Positions 10,016 through 19,307 of a stretch of DNA of 21,923 nt are shown piece by piece. The stretch covers positions 1 to 21,923 of the forward strand of contig JAMYHX010000609.1 in NCBI GenBank assembly GCA_025529335.1. The letters run 5' to 3'. The notes beneath the pieces were generated by a model, which was not told where the DNA came from, did no database searches, and saw only the letters and a program-made list of their open reading frames with translations. The position numbers and the translations under genes are program-made. Origin of the DNA: Rhizopus sp. PT2906. Lineage: Eukaryota; Mucoromycota; Mucoromycetes; Mucorales; Rhizopodaceae. Numbering within the stretch: the stretch's first letter is position 1; each line of letters begins with the position of its first letter.

Positions 10016-10058
10016 ATTTTTATTATTATTATTATTAGTATTATTAGTATTATTATTA
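10016..10058. repeat. ATT trinucleotide microsatellite spanning a stop codon
   Basis: An interrupted (ATT)n tract, (TAA)n on the minus strand. The TAA stop of the minus-strand gene at 10056-10490 is the first unit of the tract. Slippage adding or removing whole units would keep a stop in frame. Confidence 0.85.
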
Positions 10059-10490
10059 CACAGGCAATGCTGAGATAGGTATTAAATAGTCATTATTGGT
10101 ATTAACATCATCTTTTGTCTTGTGGTGTGTAGTTAATCTTGTAAGAAATAGTGGTCCAGCACATATGCTTGTATCTACCGATAATTTGGGTCTCTTTCTC
10201 TTTTTTTGTCCTAATGTTTCTTTCACAGGATTGTTTGTTTCTTCATCACTTGAAGATGGAGAATTGGGTATTTCAAGAGGTATCGAATTATGATGATTAG
10301 AGTTTAAGATGGTAGGATTAAGTTTGTATTGTATTGCTGTATTAGAAAATATTGAACCACGGTCATAATCAAGGGGTGAATAGGTATCAACGATAACTAT
10401 ATGGTCTATATCAAAGCGAACTTGCTTCTTTTCTGTTCTTTTTCTTTTCCTTGATTGAATTAAGCAAGGATGAATTGTGCCAAGTGACAT
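10056..10490 (-). CDS. Small nuclear-type protein with PP1-docking module
   Basis: A single-exon frame of 144 residues. Near the N-terminus it has a basic cluster (RKRKR, 14-18), then KQVRF (22-26), which fits the RVxF docking motif for protein phosphatase 1. This is followed by hydrophobics IVIV (31-34) and TYSPLDYDR (36-44). From established knowledge, neurabin/spinophilin carries RVxF, a two-hydrophobic motif and an Arg motif in a segment with TYS and DYDR at the same distances from the RVxF Phe (recalled, not aligned here). The inference is a targeting or inhibitory subunit of PP1 (Glc7). Later features are an acidic patch SSSDEE (79-84) and a second basic cluster KKRKRPK (96-102), a likely nuclear signal. 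No other domain is seen. The start is the second in-frame ATG; the upstream one would add a Phe-rich run unlike the rest. It lies upstream of NAD kinase on the same strand, with 269 bp between them. Confidence 0.7.
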   Translation of the reverse strand: MSLGTIHPCLIQSRKRKRTEKKQVRFDIDHIVIVDTYSPLDYDRGSIFSNTAIQYKLNPTILNSNHHNSIPLEIPNSPSSSDEETNNPVKETLGQKKRKRPKLSVDTSICAGPLFLTRLTTHHKTKDDVNTNNDYLIPISALPV

Positions 10491-10605
10491 GAGAGAGAGA
10501 ATATGTAAAGATGTAGAAAAAAGAAAAAAAAAAAAAAGAGCAAACAATATCATCTATATTTAAACCGTCCTTAATTAAATGTTTTAAAAATAGTTCAATA
10601 CCAAG

Positions 10606-11285
10606 GTGCGCTTCCATTAAACAATGTCGCAGCCAATCAAAATCAATAACATTGACCAATTAAAAACGATATCACTCTCCAGTCAAGATAATTTCATATT
10701 TTCAGAAATAAAAATTGTATTTTTAGAAACCACATCGTTACTTAATGTCTTGGCACTCGACAATATAAACAGGGGTCGAACCTTTTTTTTTTTTTTTTTT
10801 TTTTTTTTATACAAAGATGGACATGAAAATGCTGACGAGCCTACTTTTGATATAAATATCAATCTTTCAAGAGCTTGACCACCTCCCAAAAAAGGGTACT
10901 CATGTTATTATTACTAGGCCTACTATAAGGATTCTATCAGACAGTGTCTCTGCCAAAGGTTTAATTACAGTTGGCGTAACAAAAAACCAAGTTAAGATAA
11001 GCTCAGGAACTGTAATAGGTCACTACATTGGTTTCTTAAAAACGACCCTTGATGAAAAAAAAAAATTCTTACAAATACTGAGATAAAAGCCGAAACAAAA
11101 TGCCCATATAAATAGGCAACCAACGACATCATCAAAGACCAATTACTTAGAAAGAAACAGGTAAGTGACACTTGGGTTTGGCCATGACGGATTGTATTTT
11201 CTCCAGGAGTGAATGGATAATGTTGGCAAAATAAAAAAAAAAAACTCTTGAATACAATACAATGCTTGAAAGACATATGTAAAAC
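10606..11285 (+). pseudogene. Decayed Tc1/mariner-IS630-type transposase, copy 1
   Basis: 10609-10740 aligns with 11334-11460 (copy 2): both have GCTTCCA, ATGTCGC, CCAAT, AACGAT and TTTTTAGAAACCA in order, and both encode an MS-x-x-[IV]-K-like start. The frame then runs into a 26-nt T tract (10783-10808). After GHENADE, matching GH-NAVDE in copy 2, the helix-turn-helix region is missing and the sequence resumes with DDE-domain-like fragments: GTVIGHYIGFLKTTLDE (about 11007-11057) and a frame-broken SP-x-x-N near 11205. Several stops and frameshifts make it non-functional. The family call rests on copy 2's helix-turn-helix and on motif order; no terminal inverted repeats were identified. Confidence 0.55.
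10783..10808. repeat. 26-nt poly(T) tract inside transposase relic
   Basis: Twenty-six consecutive T residues interrupt copy 1 of the transposase relic between its N-terminal segment and the GHENADE segment. Copy 2 has a shorter A-rich interruption at a comparable place (about 11493-11503). The length may be assembly-sensitive. Confidence 0.85.
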
Positions 11286-11333
11286 TGATTATCGTCAACA
11301 ATCTTTGTGCTTTATTTATTTTTCAAATACAGT

Positions 11334-12115
11334 GCTTCCAACAAACGATGTCGCGGACAGTCAAAATGGATATCGCTAGCCAATCACAAACGATGTCCTT
11401 TGCGGATCAAATCAAAATTCGTGTGTTCCGAAAGGCAAGTCGTATTTTTAGAAACCATGTCAGCTTGCTTTGAAAATGATTTCTAGACTCACTAAAAAAA
11501 AAAAGAGGGATTCTTTCTTCTTTCTGTGTTCTACACTTTTACATTTTAGCATGAGTACAGTATTTTTATTTGAAGATGGGCATTGAAATGCGGTAGATGA
11601 GAATGGTGGTCCTGAGCCGATGGAGTATATCGCTGATCAGGATGAATTTGTTGTTGAGGCGATTGCGACGCATTCTGAATACTTAAAAAAGGTACTCTCT
11701 AGAGAATCTTCGCTGGCTTGTTCAATAGTTGATAGAATGGCCAAAAGACGAAGACGTTCGTATGAAAGAAGCAGACACAAAACATAATTATGTGCGCTAC
11801 ACCATTCAGGATAAGGTTCGATTTTTCGACTTGAAGATTGAAAAATGTATGAGTGCATCAGCTGCAGCGAAACAGTCGGGTATTCACATTCAAACTGCTC
11901 GAGATGGGCAAATCAGTATAAAGTGTGCCCTGATAGCATTTTTGAGACTTGTAAACAGATTGGTCGCTGATGTATTTTGACCAAAAAAAAAAAAACATGA
12001 AACAGTTCCTGTTGATTTCATTGACGCTAATCCCTCTGCTTCTAAATCAATACATAAAGCCGCCTTATTGCATGTTGTTGGTTGAAGAAGATACCTGAAA
12101 AGTTCAATGAGCATA
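11334..12115 (+). pseudogene. Decayed Tc1/mariner-IS630-type transposase, copy 2
   Basis: The N-terminal segment starts at ATG 11348 (MSRTVKMDIASQSQT) and stops after about 40 codons. Later segments encode FEDGH-NAVDENGGPEPMEY, then a good helix-turn-helix (about 11786-11905) with VRFFDLKIEKCMSASAAAKQ followed by SGIHIQTAR. A single-base frameshift near 11901 moves the continuation into another frame (WANQYKVCPDSIFETCKQIG, then a stop), and FIDANPSAS appears near 12018. This order is typical of the N-terminal half of IS630/Tc1-type fungal transposases. The DDE domain is absent. It sits directly after copy 1, in the same orientation. Confidence 0.6.
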
Positions 12116-12235
12116 ATTAATTTAGGAAAACACTACTAAAATAGGATTGGTCTGTGCTTTGATTCATAGTCTACAGTACAAGCACATCAATGACAAGGGA
12201 TCAGACTGTGTGAATCTTTAGGTTTAATTTACGCT

Positions 12236-14111
12236 TTATTTCATTTTTGTATGAATAGATTTTGATGCTTCTTCAATTAGCACGCGTTCTTCTTCTGTGA
12301 TTGGGCCAAAGCGTTTAATAAGCGAATAAATATGATTAACGTATTGCTCAATGGTATCGGGGGTAGGATTGATAGGTGAAGGGACCTTTAGAGCTGCAAA
12401 AACTTCAGATAGGTTCTGCTTGAAAAGCATCCATTTCTTTTTCTCTTCTCGTAGTCGATTGTAGTCCTCTGTGACCCTAGTCAGCGTTCTCATAGTATCT
12501 TCCTTTTCTATCAATAACTTTCGAAACTCCTCTCTTAGTCTCGCTATCTCCTCCTTTTCTCCTTTGAGCTGGCTTTCTGACGCCGCCTTCTTTTGTAGTG
12601 TATCGATATCAAAAAATGGTGTATTAACTATGCTGGGTGTTGTAGGTTGAGGTTGATGTAAAGGTGTGGTTTGTGCTGAGCTATTACCCCATCTGGGTGT
12701 CTGTCCTGTAGGACGGTTATTGTTCTCTTCCATCGGGCTGTTGGGTCCGTTTGCCTTCTTTAGTGGCGGGGTCAAAGAGAGCCGATGTGCACCTAATGCT
12801 AATTTTGGTTTGTTAAAGGGCAAAGTCGCACCATTATTAGTAGCTTTGTTATTACTACCCATTATTGTAGTTGACTGTGGTGGTGGTTGTGAAGAAGGCT
12901 GTGGGAGTGGTGGCGTTGTGATGCTAGGTCTTTTAATGTCTAAGCCAAATGGTGACTTTGTTTCAAAAGCTGATTTCTTTCTTTTTGCCTCCAACATTTC
13001 TCTATAAGAAGTTCCTCCAAACTTAGACTTTTTGGAGGTACCCATGTCATCATCATCTTCATCTGAGCGTGATAGCTGTAAGTTATCACTAGGTCTTTTT
13101 GCAGGAATTTCCTTTTTGTGTGGCTCTTTTCTTATCGGGGATCGATCTATTTGCATCTTGTGCTTATCCTCGTCCTCTTCATCCTCAGCCGTCCTGTCAC
13201 TATCTTCCTCTTCATCCGAGGTGCTGGGTTCTCTTAATGTTCCAGGACGAAGACGTCGACGAATAGCATGCTTTTTAGATGGAAAATTGGGTTGATGTTT
13301 ACTGCATTTAGGTGAGTAATTACTACTGACTGATGCAGCAGGCGTAATCAATCCGTTATTAATAGCACACGTAACGTGAAAGGTACTGTAGATATTTGAG
13401 CTTGATTATTCTCTGTCTCTTTGTTCAACTTACGTTTTGCAATCAGGTTCTTCACAGGTGATACAAAGTCCCTTTGACTTTTCACACAAAAAGCAAGTCT
13501 GACAATAAAATAAGCTTCTTTATCTTTTTGCTAAGCGCATCCACATACCTCTTGATTTAATAATTGCTTGTTAAATGCATAAGGTTCTATATTATTGTCA
13601 ATATCCTTATTCCACATTGCACAAACAACATGCATCAATTCGCCAAACGTAATTGTACGTCTAGCAGCTCCTGTCTCTTGGGGACAGCAAATAATGTTCT
13701 ACAACATGTTAGAATGTGTATGATTGATCTCATATTGACCTACAGCAGGTTTTTTATTTTTCTTATTTTCGCAGCTCTGACAAAACCAGTCATCTTCAGG
13801 TACTTCGTCTACTCTGTAGCACACTATTTTACATATACAACATCAGTTTAACTTTAAACAGCGCAAGAGATCACACTATACATTTATGAACTGGTAAATT
13901 GCAACCTAACATTTAATTCCTCAGTCAGTTAATCGATAAATAAGGGCTCGTATTTATATTCAACTTACCATCACCGTCGCAAAAAATAATGGGATTCTTT
14001 TTGGATGATTTATCTCCCTCACAAATATCGCAAGCATCCTATATGTTTTCATATGTTAAAAAGAGAGATTACTGGCCTTTTTTTTCTCTTGCTTACTTCA
14101 TCAGAGGACAT
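12236..14111 (-). CDS. AF10-like PZP (PHD-Zn knuckle-ePHD) protein
   Basis: Probable nuclear histone-tail reader. Seven exons (14097-14111, 13969-14038, 13882-13905, 13744-13823, 13549-13698, 13434-13498, 12236-13385) give 517 residues. The PHD finger is C8-x2-C11, C25-x4-C30, H35-x2-C38, C51-x2-C54, with CNLPVHKLCYRVDEVP typical of Jade/BRPF/AF10 readers. A zinc knuckle and extended PHD follow (about 64-145: CCP, HVVCAMW, TCFLCEK, CITCEEPDC, FHVTCA). The long middle is disordered: SDEEED acidic clusters, basic clusters, and Pro/Thr-rich TPP repeats. A coiled coil spans about 397-464 (EIARLREEFRKLLIEKED). There is no EPL1-like segment or bromodomain, so it resembles AF10/AF17 more than BRPF/Nto1; that subfamily call is inference. 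Exon 1 is 15 nt and exon 3 is 24 nt, so automated annotation could easily miss them. Confidence 0.88.
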
Positions 14112-14684
14112 TTTTAAATAATTTTCTTTTTTTACAGCTTAAAAGTTAATGCATGCACAAGTGTTTGCTTATATTGCTTTACCTGTGACAGTTTATACAA
14201 TAAAATAAGGGACGATTATCAAAGAAAATAAACAAGAACTCTTAATGATCTTTAGATCTTTTGGGGTCAGATAATTGATATACGATCCTATTGATTCCCC
14301 ACTCTTTTACTTGCTTTTATATCTAATGCAAATAAAAAAAAAAAAAGAAAAGGTACAAGAATCAAAGAAAAAAAAAAACAAATATCAAAACCAGCGAACG
14401 AAAAAAAAAGGGTTTTTATTTATACAGTCACGCAATGACGTACAGCTAGTTTTCGGGATTCGACATGATCCATTACCACCAGACTCTCAGAGCATTCGTT
14501 TGCAAGGTATAAGAGAGTGGATCAAATCATTTGTAAATTGATAGTCTACTAAGATAAGCTGATCCAACTTGTCAATTATTCCCTTTTACTGTTGCTAAAG
14601 TTGGCCAGATAGGGTTAGCGCTGGTATACTGTGGGGTTTCCCGTTCAGCAGAAAAAAGTAATGTCTTTAGAATCAGCGGAAAGA

Positions 14685-14696
14685 ACCGTATACGGT
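14685..14696. repeat. 12-bp perfect palindrome ACCGTATACGGT
   Basis: The sequence is fully self-complementary. It is isolated in gene-poor sequence with no associated gene. It could be a chance occurrence or a dimeric-factor site; no more can be said. Confidence 0.5.
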
Positions 14697-15204
14697 GGTC
14701 TTTAATTTTACAAGGTTGCTCTATAGTAACTCATGTTGCTATTTGCATCCATGTATTTGCAAGTTGTTTGTATCCTAGCAGCCCTTTACTACTATTGTTG
14801 CTTTCATATCGCCTAGTTGTCCAAGCGCTATCATGATGACTATCAAAGTATGAACTGTTCTTTTGGTCTACATATTTCGTTTATGTTAGCATAAACTTCT
14901 TCGTCAGGTTGGTTTTCTTTTACCTTGACGACATTAACCATTCTATGTAGAGCTGATCTTCTTTTGTGTTGCTATTTATGCACACTCATTTTTTTAATGG
15001 TTCATTGAGTGAACTTGTTGATACAAGGCTAATCATGAGATAAATAAAGCGAGAATATTGTCTTGTCATTAAAAGAATAACCAGGACAAGCTAGACTTGG
15101 TGTAACTGGTAACTGTGGTACAATATCATGCTTACAGGGAGAGAATACGATGGATTTTAAATACTCCAGGGAAATAGGCCAAATTTAAGTTGTCTCTAAA
15201 CCGG

Positions 15205-15640
15205 TTATGCTTGGTATACCAGTATTTTTTTTTGGCTTTCTCCCCCTCTCTCTTTTACATGAACTTTTCGTTTGCTTGATCGTCTCTCTTTGTTTTCATT
15301 GTGTGTCCAGCGAACTAAAACATCGCCGTTTAAAAATGTCTCAGGACGAGCCATGATGACTGACTGGTCGTAATGGTCTAAAGGCCGCAGTTTGCTCCAT
15401 CGTGCGATGACATGCAACACGCTATTATAAAAGCATAATTTTATTAAAAGAGAGTGAATCATGGAGGACTATAGTTGCTGGAATTGAATGGGCTCATTGT
15501 GTGGCATGGCACTCTTTTGTTTGATTCAAATGAAACCTCGACATTAAATGTTCCAAACACTCTAAAAACAATGGATACCATGGACCATAATTCAAGTTTC
15601 TTTCCTGGTGTAAGCATGTGCCTATAGTATATATATTGTA
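15205..15640 (-). pseudogene. Unidentified decayed coding-like stretch
   Basis: On the minus strand an open piece (about 15522-15640) encodes LNYGPWYPLFLECLEHLMSR and ends in a stop after ECHATQ. A second piece in another frame (15205-15462) encodes VLHVIARWSKLRPLDHY and then RPETFLNGDVLVRW. Composition and hydrophobic spacing look coding rather than random, but the frames are broken by stops and no start, domain or splice pattern is convincing. It may be a retroelement remnant or a dead gene. I do not recognise the family. Confidence 0.25.
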
Positions 15641-17732
15641 AACAAGTTATTAAGCGTCTAGACTAATATTTATACATAAAATGAATAAAGTTACATATGT
15701 ATTCAGTGATGCACTTTAGAATGACAGAAAATGTACAAAGTTTATTTAAATCAAGATAGAGCATCGAATCTAAAAGACCCCAAATGACTGTAGAATGCAG
15801 CAGAAATCAACCGTTGGAACAAGGGAAGTTGTTATCAAAAATAATCTTCTAGTGAGCTTTAGGTGAATATTTGAAAATCAAATTTAGAATTACGTAGGGA
15901 AGTCTATCCACATCGTGACTAGTATAGTTGAAATATTGCTAAGAAAGGACTTGTGTGTCGTCAAGTAGAACAAGAGGACCAAGGATTATGCGTCCGGAGT
16001 GGATAATCAGTACAAAAGTTGGAGTAATAGAAGCCATGCGGATTGAGCCTAGTTGAGAAAGAGGATCAGGTGAATATAGGCTGGTCGTAATGTAATTGAA
16101 CTGTTATTTGCACTTAATGTACGTACTAAAGAAATTATGATGAGCAGTTAAGCGCTCTAATTACAGCTTTAGAGAACCACTATGCATGTAGCTAACATCA
16201 ATTTGATAACAATAGCCGTAACATTGACACCGCTAGTGTTTCTCTGCTGAGAGACACTTGGATTCTACCCAAGTTAAAAATGGAAGCCAGACTATTATTT
16301 TTATACACATCTTTGTATGACTATACTTACACTGCTTTTACGTACTCTGATTGTGGAATAACCTACCAAATTAGTAAAACTGTCCATTGTAATATTCCAC
16401 TACTTTTTATTTTGAGCAGTGGAGATAATTGATTTTCCGTATTCATAATATGCTCGTCATCTGCTGTCCTAAACCGCTTTGAGAGCTGATACAAAGAAAG
16501 ACAATGTACCAGGGAAAAAGGATATGTGAAAGTGGCGAGTCTCCAGATGAAGTAGGATACCATTAGTCTTTGTATACAATAAATTTATAAACTCCTTTAT
16601 CATAAATACGGCAGATAGCTGTAGCTCATTCATGCGTAAAGAGATGTTGAATGAAAACTTGGCTGGTACTTTCTCTGCTTTACAAGAGTCTTGAAGAAAT
16701 CATCCTGATGTGGGCATAAAAAAAAACGTCATCAAGTTTAGTAAGAGTATGGATGGACCCCGTCATTTACTTGAAATCATGAGCGTGCTCAACGTGATGG
16801 CTAGTGGCATCGTTCCGCATGCCACTCCTATTTCAAAATATGGTTCATATTAAACAGTCAAGAAGTATATGGAAGCAAGAAGATAGATAAAAGATTCAGA
16901 ACCTTTTATCTGTTTGAATCTATAAGTATTGGCTGCATACCACACGTGTCAAGATATATAGTGACAAATACAGCAACAACAAAGGACTTTTTCTGTTTCT
17001 TGAAGAGATTGACTATCAATTGTTGACAAATAAATGGGATATATTGCAGTGGTTGCTTGGACTTTTGGAGATTCTATTTTATGCTGTTGAATGTCATGAG
17101 CTAAAGCTATCGAACACCCTTGATAACCGATATTTACTAAAGGGTTGATAACGTACAAATGCTCACTGACTTGAAGGGACAGTGATATCATCTTACATAA
17201 TGTGACATTGATATTAGAATGAGTACCACATTGATTTTCGCTGGGAGTACAATGTCCGAAAAAGAAAAAAGGGTGCTATGTTTAGTTAACAAACAGAATG
17301 GAGAAATACTTGAGTGCACCCTGTACACGCATCCTCCGCCCAAATAATTTCCTTTATATATATAAATTTATTATGGGTTCTGATAACCAAACTCAATGAC
17401 TATTAGTCTGTCATCCTTTAGCTTCTAAATATCAAATGCATTGATCTGTATCCAGGAAGTAAAAGAATACTCTGGTGCACAAGTACAAGTTACATAGAGT
17501 CCAAAGTACAACTATTGGAGTCATTGGCGTTTTGAAAATTTTCTTTAAATGGGAAGTCTTATATTTTTAGCTACAGATATTCTCTGCTTTTGACGATTAC
17601 CGTCTCTTTACTATCAAACATGTGGAGATCATTGTTAATAAAAATGTATATTTCTTTTTACTACTATATACATTCTAGTGGTATCTTTAACAAAATGAGC
17701 CATCCTTAACTAATAGCAAAAAGATGAGCAGA

Positions 17733-17752
17733 TCTCGCTCTCTCTTTCTCGC

Positions 17753-17799
<47 letters not shown>
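17733..17799. repeat. (CT)n microsatellite
   Basis: An imperfect CT tract with TCGCTC interruptions, ending in 17 uninterrupted CT units (17766-17799). It lies in gene-poor sequence with no adjacent coding exon. Confidence 0.95.
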
Positions 17800-17805
<6 letters not shown>

Positions 17806-18712
17806 CATATTCATCAAGTACTAACAGTTGGGGGTCGTTTTTACATTATACCCTTCAAAGTTGTTAATGACGACATTCTATATATATATATATAATGATC
17901 AGTGGGTCTGTTGTATGTCCATGGTTTCAAAATGGTTTTACATTTAACTTTTTATTACTAAAGGACAAAGTAACCAACAAGTATTAAGTGAAAGTAAAAG
18001 ATCAAGTCGCGGAAGTAATGGTTCAATATAATTGAGCCTCCGCGTAGATCTACGGAAAACTGTATGTCAGCCTATTAATATTCGTAAATGGTCACCTTGA
18101 CCGAGAAGATGGAGACCCACTACATGCAGCTTTATGGAAAGAGGGTGAGAAGCTATAGGTTACGGCCAGTGCTATAAGCATGAAAATATTGATACTTATC
18201 CTGTCTCTCTATTAAATGTTCCAATAAATACCTTAAACTATCCATCATCGTCGTCCACAACATAAATATTCCTTATGTGGACTTATTACTTTTTTTATCT
18301 CAATGTGTATATTCTGGTAGATAGACATTGAGTTAAATGTATTCATAGTCAATTTGCCTATTTCCAATCTTTTTTGTTAAAGAAAAGGGCCTTTATTCAG
18401 AGAAACAAGCTTATTCTTGGTTAATCCCTTGGTATCGTCTGCTGGTTCTCAGCCATCAATTGAGTATAAAGACTATAATCAATATAATTTTTTTTTATAA
18501 AGCATAACTTAATTTGAGAGTTTTTATTTCTAAAATTACGCTCATAGTGAGCTCAATGTATATATCTATATTTATTTTTATTAATAGATTTTCTTTGACT
18601 TTCCTTAACCTTTCCAAGTCGAGAACTGTCCTTTGATTATTGGCATTAATTTCATGTTTGTTTTAAAAATAGTAAATTAAAGTTCAAGCATGGCATGGAT
18701 TAGAGTCTAATC

Positions 18713-18931
18713 TTATTTGGGTTTTACATAAGGACCCAGATCGGTGCAATAAGAAGTGTTTATAATGATTTCCTTTATGATTCCATAAATAGAATATTCA
18801 ACCGGACAATGAACCTGCCTTACAGTTTGGGCTACCGTTGCACGTAATATAAACATTGTATGGACACAACCTCCCTTAACATATAAGGGTTCCTGTACCA
18901 CATTGGTACAAGGAGATGCTACCGCAGACAT
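18713..18931 (-). other. Unassigned Cys-containing short ORF
   Basis: A minus-strand frame that is open further upstream (to about 19000) contains an ATG at about 18931, giving MSAVASPCTNVVQEPLYVKG and continuing with several spaced Cys residues (GGCVHTMF, QVHCPVEY, TSYCTDLGP) to a stop. No signal peptide follows the ATG and no family is recognised. A TATATATA lies on this strand near 19020. It could be a chance frame, an exon or a decayed gene. Confidence 0.2.
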
Positions 18932-19025
18932 TTTGCAGCAAGTAGAGTGCACGTAAGTCTGCGTGATCCTTCTTGAAGGGCAATCCCTTTGAAAAATAAG
19001 CTATGATAGACTAAATGTATATATA

Positions 19026-19040
19026 GTACATTAAATGTAC
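19026..19040. promoter_or_regulatory. 15-nt palindrome next to a CCAAT box
   Basis: GTACATTAAATGTAC is a perfect inverted repeat around a central A, and it is followed immediately by CCAATCGG (CCAAT at 19040-19044). It lies about 200 bp upstream of the TATA box of the secreted-protein gene. This spacing suits an upstream activating region, but no binding factor is identified. Confidence 0.3.
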
Positions 19041-19242
19041 CAATCGGGGCAAAATGAGCCTGTAAAGCGGCCGAGAGCTATGTATGCAAATCTTTTATAA
19101 TTGATTGGCAGTAAGTGAATAAAAAATCATGCAGGTATCACATTCCATTCTGGAACAATTTTCGTGTTAAAAATATCACATCTTGTAACGTAATTTGAGC
19201 GTGTAACTTTTGTCAATCGTTGTTCCCCCACAGTCGAAAGAG

Positions 19243-19250
19243 TATAAAAG
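19243..19250 (+). promoter_or_regulatory. TATA box of secreted Cys-rich gene
   Basis: TATAAAAG lies 58 bp upstream of the chosen ATG (19308). The in-frame ATG at 19257 is only 7 bp after the box, too close to be transcribed, which decides the start codon. A strong TATA box suggests a highly or conditionally expressed gene. Confidence 0.8.
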
Positions 19251-19307
19251 GGCAGGATGATCTACTCAATCAACTTACCTTTTCACCAGTCTCATACAGA
19301 TCTTAAA

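Larger units (their letters stand above)
14112..19242. other. Gene-poor 5-kb stretch
   Basis: No gene can be supported. Contents: A-rich tracts at 14330-14410; an open tail at 14430-14541 with no known domain; a 12-bp palindrome at 14685-14696; minus-strand coding-looking fragments at about 15205-15640 broken by stops; a 31-codon plus frame at 17252-17347 (MSEKEKRVLCLVNKQ...) of unknown meaning; a (CT)n microsatellite; a Cys-containing minus frame at 18713-19000; and a 15-nt palindrome at 19026-19040. The last few hundred bases probably hold regulatory sequence for the secreted-protein gene. The rest looks like decayed mobile DNA, but that is an inference. Confidence 0.5.

Noticed and set aside
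10491..10553. Longer start for the PP1-docking protein
   Set aside because: The extra residues come from an A-rich leader (Phe run) and add a hydrophobic segment at odds with the two basic nuclear-type clusters.
10771..10800. GGTCGAACC followed by a T run, resembling a tRNA B box and terminator
   Set aside because: No A box or cloverleaf can be formed on either strand, and the site lies within the transposase relic.
14275..14541. 88-codon open frame
   Set aside because: Its first half translates A-rich repeats (Lys runs); the second half has no recognisable domain or splice context.
16705..16860. Plus-strand frame with a DDE-transposase-like feel (KSMDGPRHLLEIMSVLNVMASGIV)
   Set aside because: The resemblance is only impressionistic: no catalytic triad or start is visible and stops follow within a few dozen codons.
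16949..17191. 80-codon minus-strand frame
   Set aside because: No domain, no start context and no flanking exons; it cannot be told from chance.
19257..19307. Upstream in-frame ATG extending the secreted Cys-rich protein by 17 residues
   Set aside because: It lies 7 bp after the TATA box, upstream of any expected transcription start, and would bury the signal peptide.
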